From Eucommia ulmoides (lineage: Eukaryota > Streptophyta > Magnoliopsida > Garryales > Eucommiaceae), in assembly GCA_016647705.1 (NCBI GenBank), contig CM028328.1, positions 11,774,614 through 11,838,613 of the forward strand: a DNA stretch of 64,000 nucleotides. The letters run 5' to 3'. The notes under the pieces were generated by a model. The model was not told the origin of the DNA. It saw nothing but the letters and a program-made list of their open reading frames with translations, and made no database searches. The translations under genes were made by a program, and so were the position numbers. Below are positions 12,323 through 24,123 of the stretch, piece by piece (position 1 is the first letter of the stretch; every line of letters begins with the position of its first letter).

Positions 12323-13107
12323 CAAGTGGGAGAATGTTGGAATATTTTTATGGACTAATATTAATTGAATTAATCATTTTACAAAAATGGGTTAATAGAT
12401 AATCTATTATTTAAGCAGCCCAAATAATCACTGATTATATTTTGATTTGGACTGCGGCATTTTTTATGTAGAAGTCTAATTAAGTGACAAATGTAGGGTT
12501 AGAGTTTCTTTGAAGCCTTTTATAAGAGAACCCAACGAAAAATCCTAATATATATATAATTAGGTCCTCTCCCTAATTAAATTTCACATACTTAAACCCC
12601 CAGGAAGAAAAATAAATCCATATCTCTGCCGGCTGCCTGAGTTGACCGTTGCCCAGTGAAAGGACCAAAAGGTCCTCAACGCCCCGTACGAAGGGAAACT
12701 CGTGTTTGTTGTGGAGAACGTGAGTAATGGCCGCTGCGGTAGGGTTACTCGTGGCCAGGCCGCTCTCAACGGCGACGCAGCGGGTTCGACCGTCGACGGA
12801 GATCAGGGATACAGGCCCGAAGACAGCAGGTTCGGCTGACGTGGCAAGACAGACTTCCCATAGCCGGAAGTCTTAGCTGTCGGTCTCTAGAGCATCGGCA
12901 CGGGAAAAAAAAAAAAAAGAAGCAATGGCGCTGAAGAAGACGAAGCCAGCTCAGAAACAGATGCAAGAGTGAATTCTTCCTGATTTTGCTTTTGCCACAG
13001 CGGAACCTCCATTGTCGCCTCTACCCAAGCTGACGCCGATTAACAAGTAATGAACAAAAAACATATACCGAAACTTGTATCTCTATTAAGCGTATATAGA
13101 CTTGTAC

Positions 13108-13143
<36 letters not shown>

Positions 13144-13674
13144 GAGAGAGAAAACTAGGGTTTCGTTGAGCATGAAGCGCGAAGCTGGTGAGTTTCTAGG
13201 GTTCATGGCTGCCTTTCCTTGTTTGCAACTGTTATCCCACAAATGGGCCTCATATCTTCCCGTCCATCGATGCCTTTTTTTTTTTTTTTAATCATAAATT
13301 AATATATTCACGAAATCCAACAGGAATATTCAAGATATCAATGTTACTATAAAATTTAAACAATGATTCTGTTTAATTTGAACCCAAAGTGAGAAGTTCT
13401 AGGTACCTCGTAACACCGCGATGCTGAGAAGTTCAAGGCACCGGTTCTTTGTGTTAATTAATACTCATGTTACATAACCAAATTACAGGCATAAGCTTGA
13501 ATCAAGAATAAAAGCCTTAAAATTTTACAATCAATCAAAACAAAAAATCATACGAAATCATGGCTCAAATATTCCGTTCTGAAAATAAATAAATAAATAA
13601 TTTAGACTATCTATTAACCTGTTTTTGTAAAACAATTAATTCAATTAATGTTAGCCCATAAAAATATTCCAACA
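12323..13674. mobile_element. Copia-like LTR ends in inverted orientation
   Basis: At 12323-12335 a purine tract (AAGTGGGAGAA) precedes TGTTGGAATATTTTTATGG at 12336, the usual layout of a copia 3' LTR start on the plus strand. At 13594-13674 the same roughly 80 bases appear reverse-complemented, ending CCATAAAAATATTCCAACA. So two LTR starts face outward and bracket 1.34 kb. The middle includes a GC-rich block (12600-13020), a GA microsatellite (13108-13140) and non-coding text. This could be two opposed LTR fragments or a small element using the inverted copy as its ends. No retroelement proteins lie inside. Confidence 0.6.
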
Positions 13675-14464
<790 letters not shown>

Positions 14465-15352
14465 ATAGTAATGCAGGTATAAATTGTGTCTATTTTGCTC
14501 CCATAATTTGATCAAAAAATATGTCTGTTTTTGTTCTTTGTTTCTGTTTCTATTCTTCAATTCAATGGCAGCGGTGGGAGGTGGCGGAGGTCGGTAGGTG
14601 GTGGCGGTAGGAGGTGGCGGCGGGTGGTGGGCAACGGTTGTGGGAGGTGGTCTTGGGTGGGTAGTGGCGGTGGCAGGTGGTGGGCGACGGCAGTGGGAGG
14701 TGGCGGCAGGTGGTGGGTGGCGGCGGCGGTAGAAGACAATAGTGGCGGTGGTAGGAGGTAGCGATGTATATATATAAATTAAAGGGTTATTTATGTATTT
14801 TAGTTTTTTATTATTTAATTATTTTTTAAATAGTCAAGGGTAAAATTGGTATTATAATAAAATTTTTATTATTTTTTAATCAATAAGGGAGGTAAGTGGT
14901 GTTTGAGCAAATTTTTTGTCCGTAATAACAAAAATACATAATCTACCCTACAAGAATATCTAATATTTCATTTAAGTAAAAAAAGTTAAAAAAGTAACAT
15001 TTTAAAATAATAATTAACCCCTAAAATTTTTAAAGTCAAATTATATGGATCCATTTTATTTTTAATAATTGAAATCTATTTCATAGTTTCATATTTTCAA
15101 TTCTTGAGTTAAATTTGCAATATAACAATATTATAAATTATTCTATATTTTTTTGTGTTGTGCGTCTGACTTCGCTCGGGCTAACACCTCGCCTTGTGCC
15201 TTGCGCCTAGGCTCCAGGGGATCTTGTCCGCCTAGGTGCACCTAGAGCCTTTAACAACTATGATAGTAATGCATGTATAAAGTTTTTCTATTTTGCCCCC
15301 ATAATTTTATCAAAAAATATGTCTGTTTATGTTTCTGTTTTTGGTTTATGTT
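14465..15352. repeat. About 85-bp direct repeats bracketing a G-rich block
   Basis: AATAGTAATGCAGGTATAAA (14465 on) recurs at 15262 as ATAGTAATGCATGTATAAA, and both continue through ATAATTT.ATCAAAAAATATG. Between them, 14565-14760 is a GGTGGCGG-type low-complexity tract, and 15160-15250 carries a GCGCCTAGGC-rich stretch with CCTAGGTGCACCTAG. The open frames across the G-rich tract give Gly/Arg/Trp or Pro/His runs and are not genes. Confidence 0.65.
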
Positions 15353-15439
15353 TCTGTTCTCTGTTACTGTTATTGTTCTTTGTTCCTATTTCTGTTTTTG
15401 TTCTCGATTTCCGTTTCTCTATTTTCATTTGTTGAACCA

Positions 15440-16287
15440 ACTATAGGACGCAGGACAAACAAATCACTGAAATCTAATAATAACAACCCATTGAAGATTG
15501 AATTTGATACTCTTTTTAATAAGCCAACGGATGATGATATGTCAAGTAAGTTTTCAATTGAGATGGGGTATATTGTGAAAAAATTTGCACCCATGAATGG
15601 AGAAATGAACACGTGGACAAAAAGTGTCAGATGGAGATCAAATTATATTACTTGAACATCTTAAGGTATAATTATCATAATTTAACAATTGCATAATTTA
15701 ATAATTGCATAACTATTATAATCGGATAGAGGCATAATTATTATAATTTAATTTTTGTTTTTGTTTTTGAAGGCTAAATTTGAGATTGTTGGCTTACATT
15801 TGCCGGAAGTAAAGAAAATCATGAATATTTTGTATTATAAATTTGATCTAGGCCAACATTAGAAACCGATAAGTGAAGGAAAGGATCCACATCAACATCT
15901 ATATAAGCCAGATATGCAATTGGGTTATTGGTTAAGCCTTTGTGGTTTGTTTGAGTCCACGAAGTGGAAGTTATGTATTCTTTTCAAAATTTAAAGGTTG
16001 TCGTAGTATTTAATTTCTATTTAATTTATGTATTCATACTTTTATTCCCAATTCATGGACATTATCTTCAATTAACTCAACTAATCGAAGTAAGCAACGC
16101 TATAACCATGTTTCGGCACCAACGTCATTCGGCACCACAAGGAACATCGAAAAAGGTTAAGCAGAAATTGCAAGATCAACAAAATAAGATAGACACCATG
16201 GAAGCGAAGTTAGCAGAGTTGAAAGAACTTATGAGATCGATGACAAGAGCACAGTCAGGACCAAAAGAATCTTTCTCTTCATGGTAA
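15440..16287 (+). pseudogene. Broken CACTA accessory (TnpA/En-Spm-type) gene remnant
   Basis: The remnant encodes a stretch with a pattern like the plant En/Spm-family accessory proteins: a basic lead, a KIEFD...NKPTDDD segment, GYIVKKFAPM, then a Trp-containing segment. A frameshift near 15625 separates it from the continuation LLEHLK. A GT...AG interval (15666-15773) looks like an intron. The next exon-like part has a stop near 15860. The last part (16110-16287) encodes a Lys/Gln/Glu-rich predicted coiled coil containing QDQQNKIDTMEAKLAELKEL and ends SFSSW. It lies inside the CACTA ends, plus-oriented, and is non-functional. Assignment rests on pattern and position only. Confidence 0.5.
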
Positions 16288-17047
16288 CCCATTATGTTCA
16301 ATCAATTTTTTATTTTTTTTAACATTACAATTATAGTTAATTTATTCTAAGTTTTATTTTTTTAATAATTTGCAGATTCAACATATTATGGACTCGATGA
16401 TGTTGATTGTTTAACATCTATCGTTTGTTTCTTGGTTATTTTGTAATGATGTTTTGTAAGACATTTTATTTTTGTCATATTAGTGTTTAAGAATATTGGT
16501 AAAGTTAATATATTTCGACTATTTTGTTTTTAATGCAGTTGTATGGTTTTGTGTACCTTTTATTGATTGGTTGTGGCTATAAATTGACATTCATAGTTTT
16601 TAGTAAAGGAATTTGTTACAAAATTTATTTTTGTAGCCAATGTTTTTCTGTCATTTACAATCATGTTTTGGTGACAAAATTTTTTTTTGTCGATTGTTTC
16701 CTGCTTTCACATATTTTTTGCTACAAAAATATTTTGTAGCCTAAATATTTTCCCTCAATTTACAACCATATTTTGGCGACAAAATAATTTTGTCGCCAAA
16801 ACATTATTTCCGTCATTTTCAATCACTTTTTGGTTACAAAATGTAATTATTTAGTTACAAATTTGGTTACAAAATAATTCGTCGCGAAATAACAGTCTTG
16901 CGCAACGAAAGTATAATTCGTCGCCAAATACCTTATGCTATGGCACATAGGCTACAGAGTTTTTTCATCGCTAAAACTCATGCGCTACGAAATTAACGTT
17001 TTGGCTACAAAAACAAATTGTAACTAAATGTCATTTTTCTTGTAGTG
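16288..17047. repeat. CACTA right subterminal region
   Basis: From about 16590 to the right end there is dense repetition of GGCGACAAAAT, TTTTGTCGCCA, GGTTACAAAAT and TTCGTCGC words in both orientations, matching the left side. 16288-16589 is AT-rich non-coding sequence. Confidence 0.75.
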
Positions 17048-17596
17048 TGGCAATCATCTAAATGAAAGGTTCTTTATTTTATAGTTTCTAATTTGGTGTA
17101 TTTTATTTTATTTTTTAAATAGATATTAAGTAATTAGTTTGTTGTTGCACCTTTCTATGTATAGTTTGCTTAATTCAAATTTATTTTTCTTTACTATGTC
17201 TGATATTAATCTTTTTACTACATTTGTTTTCTGATATTAAAAGTTATTTGAATTCTGAATTACTTCAATTTTATATTTTACTTGATTTATTTCACCTTTT
17301 TTTATTTTTTTATTTTTTATTTTTATGTTTAACTTTTTTACAAGTGATCAATAACAATCGTAACTCCCTTTTTAGTTTTTGTATTGGCATTGACAACAAA
17401 AAATATTCTCATATTGTATTTGATTTTTTTTCTTTTAATTATGAAATTTTATTATGAATTATTTATTTTATTCTTTTTTTTATAATTTTTTTACATTCCT
17501 GAAGACATTTTTTTTTTTTTTAAAAAAAAAAGGATTATTTCATATTAGGATTTTTTTTTTTTTTAATTGTGCCTTTAGGTACGATTTATACACTAA
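17048..17596 (+). other. AT-rich flank ending in a Helitron 3' terminus
   Basis: The sequence is T-rich and non-coding. At 17569-17582 a hairpin (GTGCCT / AGGTAC) is followed by CTAA at 17593-17596, a CTRR end. The next bases (17597 on) are TCTATATTTTAAAA, again a Helitron 5'-like start. Confidence 0.6.
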
Positions 17597-18510
17597 TCTA
17601 TATTTTAAAATACCTCATTGTATATTTTTTAAATATATTTTTCTTACATAGTTTAAGAAATTATTATAGGAAAGAATGTGTCATTACAATAAATTTCTCT
17701 TTCTCTATGAGTTCTTTTTATTTCTTGAAATTTTTTCTTTCTTGGGTTAATATACTAACACCCCATCATTTCTTAAAAAAAACAATAACATCTCTTTCAC
17801 ATATTTGAACTACCAATCAAACCTCTTTTCCAAAAACAATAATAAGAAAATGACTATTTTATCCTTCATTATTTTAAGTAAAGAAATTTTAAAAGTAGAG
17901 GAAAAAAGTTCCGAACATAATTACTATTTTGGAATTTATTGACAATAAACAACACTTATTTTCAATAATTTTAACAATTTTTTTTTTCCATCTTCATGTT
18001 CTCTAACATACTCAAATTGCTAAACCCAGCCAACCTATTACCTCTCGCGGCCGACTCCACCAACATCCACTACTGTGCTCTCTTTAAACTGCATAATATT
18101 GCATCCTCACTCTTTAAACTGCATAATATTGCATCCTCATCAAGTCACAATCTACCATCACTGCCACAATCATGCCCCAATGTATCATTATTTAAAATAG
18201 AGAGAGTGAGGGACATTTCATTTTTTAGATCTATTTTTTTCTTCTAAAATAGCTCCGAGCTTAGACAAAATAGGCAGTGGTTATGGGGGTTGCGGGCTAG
18301 AGGTTGGTGGATGGTTCAATCTGAGATAGAGAAGTTACAGTGGTGAGTGTGGTGATCGGAGTTGATGTGGGTTGGAAATGGTGGGTGGCTCCAATCCGAG
18401 ATAAAGCGACGATGTCTATTGGAGCTGTAGGTTGGTGGTGGTGCATGAATTATATCCTCTGTGTTTTCTTGATGTTTCGTTAGGTCTTCTGTTTTAAAAT
18501 AAGGGTATTT
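17597..18510 (+). mobile_element. Left part of a Helitron-like unit split by the gypsy element
   Basis: It starts TCTATATTTTAAAATACCTC after a CTRR terminus. If the gypsy element at 18511-29316 and one TATTT are removed, the sequence continues at 29322 and reaches another Helitron-like terminus at 29921, giving a unit of about 1.5 kb. It has no RepHel. A perfect 30-bp tandem duplication lies at 18081-18140 (last base differs). 18230-18500 is G-rich text without a recognised domain. Confidence 0.5.
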
Positions 18511-20126
18511 TGTCACACCCCACTCCGGGCCTCAACGCCCGAGGCTAGGCGTGACATCAACTTGATATTACTCGACCAACCAACAAATATATAAATATGT
18601 ACTGATATAGATTTTTTTTTCTTTCCCAAAAATACTATTTACCAACTTCAAAGTTCAAAAATACACATGTCGCAAATATCCACAATAAGACTACAAAAAA
18701 AAAAAAAAAAAAAAAATCTGAACCTTTCACGGTTCACATTAGTCTTGTCAATCCTCAAAACGACACCACCCTCTGACTTTACCTAGTGCCAGTAGTTGAC
18801 CTGTCTCTAGCTGAGGTACCTGAGACTTTATTGGTGTATTGTCTTCATAATAAAAAAATAATTTATGGATGAAACATAATTATCAAATACCATTTTTCAA
18901 ACATAATATAAAAATAACTGTGCACTGAGTCGAAATAAAATTCTACAACTATCATCATAATAAAATAAATACATTTAAATTAACCAATCTAATTATTTTA
19001 ATATATAATAAAATATCGCACACATATTTTTCTACTAGTCATAGGATCGTTTCACCTCACAATCGAGAGTCACAACGGTACCACAACCTGTACAACTGTG
19101 CAATCTAAGGTTGCTATCAGTGTCAGGGTTATATAATTTTTCCAATGGTAGGAGTCAACACGTGATATAAACCACCATATCATCAATATATTCAACTCCA
19201 CCACATTATATTGTCAATACCATATTCGACCCCATCATACTAAAAATCAATACCATATTCGACTCTGTCATATTAATAGTCAATAACAATAACAACCACA
19301 ACAACAACAACTACAACCACAACAACAACAACAATAACAACAACAATAACCATCTGCAGGACTTGCTCTCCTATTAGGTCACAACACAAATGTCCTACAG
19401 GATATGTCTTCCTATAAGGATCAACAACATCCCGTAGGACATGCCCTCCTGTTGGGATCACAATATGGCATATAGGTATAATAATAAAAACCACTTTCTA
19501 CAATCAACTTTTTATTTGATCCATCTAAAGTTATAAAACCGTCCATTTTAATAAATCTTTTATTTTTCACAATTTAGTACAAAAATATAATTTGACAATT
19601 TACATAGAAGAGAGTACACTCACCTCAATTTTTGTGTTACTGAATACACTGCTATCGCAATGCTGACGTGGTTGGCGTTGCCTGTGAACCTAACAACGAC
19701 AGGCCTTAAACTAATAATTTATTTAAATAAATATAATATGCAATGCGTGACCCTAAAAATGCAATTATTCTCATTCCCAATTTTTTTGATTGTATGAAAT
19801 TATTAAACGCCCAATTTCTTAAGTCAATATTAACTGTACAAAAATTATTATAACAACGATTACAAGTTTCTTCCTATTAATAATTTAATCTACAGAAAAA
19901 TATTAGTTGACTGTTAATAATATTATTAGTCAACGAAATACTAAAAATTATCATTTTTAATAAAATTTATAGATTTTATTTTAATTCGTATTCTTCATAA
20001 ATTAGATATATCAATACCCACTATATTTCTCGAACCTACGTACATATTTTTCACATATAAATATACATGTGTACATGTTTGTACAAATAATCTCATAAAT
20101 TAAACGTGATATATATTTTATTTTAG

Positions 20127-20164
<38 letters not shown>

Positions 20165-20956
20165 ATGGCTTTTTGGCTGACTAGGATAAACTTATGATTA
20201 GGACAAAAAATATGACTAGAACAAACAAAATTGCTGACGAGGCTAAATAAATTTGATGACTAGGACAAACATAAAGAAATTAACTCAATTTTGGACAAAT
20301 GATTAACTCATTTCCTTAATTAAAAAAATTAATTTAATTAATTAACCTTTGAATTAAACTTTAATTACTTCCATAAATAAATATTGTTTTCTTTTTTCAT
20401 TTTTAAATATCTTAATTAACTTTTTTCATTCTTTTTTCATTGCAATTGAGGGATTCGCTCAAATTTTTTAATTTTTTTTTTACCCTTTTTTTTTTTGTGT
20501 CATTATAATTTCTTATTCTTTTCCTAATTTCTTGAATGCCCAGTGATCGCTCTCTCTTTCCATCGCCATGAGAAATTCAAAGAAATTGCGTTGGCTTGCT
20601 CATGAGGACCATCTTCCATATGTAATTTGATTTAAAACCCACTGTTGATGCTCGCGCCAACCTCAAAACCTTCAGGTATGCTCTCTGCCTTATGATTTTA
20701 TTTTTTAAAAAACTTTCAAATTTGGGTTTTAGATCTGAACATTTAGGGTTTCAAATCTTGAAATTGGAATGGAAAAATCAAGCAGTCTCATCACCACTGC
20801 CATCAAATTGGGTTTTAGATATTGAATTTGTTCATATTTGCCAAATGAATTTGTTCATATTTAAACCAAGCTCCAACCTCTTAATCACTTTTTTTTCATT
20901 TTTTTATGTGATTAATTTTTTCTTTGGGTTTGGAATTTTGGGATGCAATCAAGTTA

Positions 20957-21395
20957 ATGATGGTTGTCATCCCTGTTGCTGATTCCAGTGGAGCTTTGGC
21001 GAAAGTTGTCGCCAAGTACTTGGGTCAGTCTACTCGATTAGTATTTTTATTTGTTCCCAAATTTTGGTTTTTGTTCTATTCTTAAGAATTGGGTAAAAGA
21101 CAAGAACATATTTTTCGTTCCCATATTTCTGTTTTTTGTTATTATCTTTTTTGGGAATAGAAACACTAAACAAATGCCGCCTTACTGTTTCTACTTCCCT
21201 TTTTTTGTTTGTGTTTCCAACAAAATAAAAATAAAAAATTGGGGCGAAAAATAAAAATCCAGGAAGAAAATTAAAAAATGTTTCAATTCTTTTCCAGAAT
21301 TTGCCAATTATTCAATTTTTAGGGGACAAAGTGCAAGAAAACAAATACAACACGAAGAAGGAAAAGCCATCTCCATCTTATGTACTGTGGTGCAA
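20957..21395 (+). pseudogene. Captured gene scraps in the Helitron, one possibly HMG-box
   Basis: After a pyrimidine tract and AG at about 21318-21320, an exon-like stretch encodes Lys-rich sequence and then KPSPSYVLWCKDHF (about 21364-21405). This resembles the start of an HMG box in plant proteins with several HMG boxes, and it breaks off soon after. An earlier piece at 20957-21024 encodes a short open stretch ending VVAKYLGQ, followed by a GT; its origin is not recognised. The pieces are separated by AT-rich intron-like sequence. Both are plus-oriented inside the Helitron. The HMG reading is tentative. Confidence 0.4.
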
Positions 21396-21931
21396 AGATC
21401 ACTTCAGTCGCTCCACCATGGTCTACCACAGCTTGCAGTATCTTCATACGCAATGGCAATTAGAGTACTTTTATTTATTAGTTTTTCATTTATATTAATC
21501 TCTCAATTTTTTCTTTGATTTTCCTAACAAATATATTCATAGATTTGATTTCATTTCTTAGTTTTTTGATCTATTAAGAAATTGAATATTAATGTTTTCA
21601 TAAATTCTAATAAACAGGATTAAAAATGAAATAATAATTTAATTTTGAATTTTTTATTGATTGGACAAATTATATATTTTTTATCCTCCTATTTGCTATT
21701 TGTTTTTTTATGTAGCCCTGCAATTTTATTTTATTTTCAATGTCATCCTTTTTTTTTGTTGCCGATTTTTTATGTAACCCTTTTATCAAATAGTAGTGTT
21801 AATTTGGATGAATTTTAGCACGTGAGATGCACGTGCTATATTATATGGGTAAATTTTATTTTATTTTTATTATAGGTTATTCGAAAGTATTTTGAGGATA
21901 AAAATGGTGATGAAGGTGAAGATGATTTACT

Positions 21932-22174
21932 TTAGTAGTAGTAGCAGGAGGAAGAGTATGTCAATGAAGCAATTCCATGTGTTCTTTTATGGCCGTTGAG
22001 TGCTTGACCGGAGGAAAAAAGACAGAAACAAATAGGGCACTGGTGAATCTTCTCTTCTATCACTGACTCCGCATTTGTCATTGTTGGACCTCTGAGCTCT
22101 TTTGTTTCTTTCGCCATTAGAATGTTGTGTAAACATAAGAGATTATATATATATAAAAAAAAAAATAGGTTCAA
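21932..22174 (-). pseudogene. Captured C2H2 zinc-finger fragment (QALGGH type)
   Basis: The minus-strand frame has a complete plant-type finger at residues 46-66 (21977-22039): C-X2-C-X12-H-X3-H with [21 protein letters not shown]-like text, the middle being QALNGH where plant ZAT-type proteins have QALGGH. It is preceded by a charged segment and followed by a short Ser/Tyr tail. Full proteins of this class have one to several fingers and an EAR repression motif; neither a second finger nor an EAR motif is visible. It lies wholly inside Helitron copy 2, antisense to it and close to the 3' hairpin, so it is read as a captured fragment. Confidence 0.7.
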
Positions 22175-22215
22175 TTTCTTTTACACCCGTGCCTTCAGGC
22201 ACGGGTTATACGCTA

Positions 22216-22216
<1 letters not shown>

Positions 22217-22272
<56 letters not shown>
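22217..22272. repeat. TA microsatellite at the Helitron insertion site
   Basis: A long TA run immediately follows the Helitron CTAG. A shorter TA run precedes the 5' end at 20130-20155. Confidence 0.9.
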
Positions 22273-22274
<2 letters not shown>

Positions 22275-22604
22275 GGGTGATTTTGTTTCCTTCTATAAGA
22301 AGGAAACAATTTCTATAATTTTTTTATTTACACTAATTATCCCTCTTAAAATAAAGAAAAAATTAATTATATCCCAAACCTTTTAAAATTATATTTTAAA
22401 TAACTTAATAATCCCTAAACTTTTAAAAGTCAAAATTAAAATTAACATATTAGCTCCTAAAGTTTTTAAAATCAAATATTTAAATACTATAATAACCCCT
22501 AAAATTTAAAAAAAATAAATAAATAACACAATGAACTCCATTATTTTTCTAAATATTCTAAAATACAAACTCAAAATATGCATGCGCAAAAATTATGCTT
22601 TACA

Positions 22605-22620
22605 ATCCTTACTCCCTAAA
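22605..22620 (-). other. Polypurine tract of the Tekay-like element
   Basis: On the minus strand TTTAGGGAGTAAGGAT directly precedes the LTR start TGTAAAGC, the normal site for plus-strand DNA priming. Confidence 0.7.
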
Positions 22621-24123
22621 AGAAATTTTGTCCCGAAATTTTAGTGATCTTAAACAACATTTATTCCTCATTTTCTTTTCTCTTTCTCACGTCGCCTTTT
22701 CCACGGAGTAACTGCGCCATAGTACTGTCACCAATGGGATCATTTTTGTCCATAATAATTGGTTTTTATGGTTTAGAATCTATATTGGCTCATCAACGTA
22801 TAACAAGTCTTCATTCAATTCGATTGGCTGAAAAGTCAACACATGTGAAGGATCCGACGCATGTTTCCTAAGCATTGAAACGTGAAAAATATCGTGCAAT
22901 CAAGACAACTCCGGCGGTTGGGCTAGTCGATAGGCGGTTGTACCGACACTTTCTGGAATCTCATATGACCCGATGTACCTCAGACTTAGCTTTCATTTCT
23001 TCCCAAATCTCATGATGCCTTTCCACAGAGATATACGTAAAAACACATAATCATCCACTTCAAATTCTAACTCACGTCTACACTTGGCATCATAGCTCTT
23101 TTGCAAACTCTATGCAGTCTTTAGTTTTTCTTAAATCACTTTTACCTTTTCCCCCGTCATCCGAGCTATGTCAGGCATCAACAACTTTTGTTCTCCAACT
23201 TCAGTCCAACAGACTGGAGTTCTATATCTTCTACCATACATCACTTTACACAATGCCATTTCAATTACCAAATTGTAGCTATTATTATAGGCAAATTTCA
23301 TCAACGTCAAATAATCATCCCAGCTACCCAAAAATTCTAGAACGCAACCCCTTAACACATCCTCTAATATCTGAATTATACGCACTGATTGGCCGTCTGT
23401 CTGAGGATGAAAAGCTGTACTGAATTTTAACTTGGTACCCAGAGTAGCTTGAAGACTCGGCTAGACTTTCAATGTAAATCTTGAATCTCTATTTGACACT
23501 ATGGAAACCAGCGCACCATGCAATCTGACAATCTCGTCAATATACAATTTTGCATACTTGTCCATGGAGTATGTGATTTTCATAGCCAAAAAATAAGTAA
23601 ACTTTGTAAGTCTATCAACAATCACTCAAATGGAATTATGTCCCTTTTGAGTATCGGGCAATCCCGAAACAAAATCCATAGTGATATTTTCCTACTTCCA
23701 TTCTGGAATAGGCAAAGGCTTGAATAATCTACATGGACGCTGGTGCTCGATCTTAACTTATTGACAAATAAGACATCTAGTAACAAATTCTGCAATTTCT
23801 CATTTCATTCTATTCCACCAATAGTGTTCTCGCAAATTTCGATATATTTTGGTACTACCTGGATGCATTGCATATGTAGAGTTGTGCGCTTCCTCCAATG
23901 TATCTTTCTTCAAATCGGCATTATTAGGCACACATAGTCTATTCTTAAATATCAAGGCTTCATCTTTATCTCTGATGCGATAGTCGGTTCTCTGACCATT
24001 TTCCACTTCATCTCTAATCTTTTCCAATTGGGCATCCGACTTCTGCGCTTCTATAATACGATCGATTAACATCGATCTCAAGGTTAAAGTCGCAAGCAAC
24101 GATGCCGTCTGATCAACTGCCAA
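22621..24123 (-). pseudogene. Tekay-like integrase region, broken
   Basis: The minus-strand frame at 24123-23800 ends with an HHCC-type integrase zinc-binding segment (...EEAHNSTYAMHPG...) and YWWNRMK. Scattered pieces of the core and C-terminal domain follow down to about 22640, including text like LSLRYIGSYEI and a FHVSML-like segment that normally lead to a chromodomain. Several frameshifts and stops interrupt it, so no functional integrase can be made. Confidence 0.8.

Larger units (their letters stand above)
20128..22216 (+). mobile_element. Non-autonomous Helitron, copy 2, inserted in the LTR
   Basis: The 5' part reads ATATAAAACATTATGGC then TTTTTGGCTGACTAGGATAA, matching copy 1 at 2423. 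The exact first base is blurred by the surrounding TA repeat. The 3' end is excellent: a 20-nt hairpin with arms CCCGTGCCT / AGGCACGGG at 22186-22205, then TTATACG and CTAG at 22213-22216, followed by T. The right LTR at about 28955 shows the uninterrupted TA tract, so this is an insertion with an empty-site comparison inside the window. It has no RepHel and carries gene fragments. Confidence 0.85.
18511..22604 (-). repeat. 3' LTR of the Tekay-like element, enlarged by a Helitron
   Basis: It runs TGTCACACCCCACTCCGGG ... GCTTTACA on the plus strand. It is 4094 bp against 1879 bp for the partner LTR, the excess being the Helitron at about 20130-22216 in an AT-dinucleotide tract. It also holds an A-tract (18690-18716), an ACA microsatellite (19281-19345) and CTGCAGGAC-containing short repeats (19350-19460). 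Confidence 0.88.

Noticed and set aside
14531-14761. Gly/Arg/Trp-rich protein
   Set aside because: Translation of a GGTGGCGG low-complexity tract; the reverse strand gives an equally open Pro/His frame.
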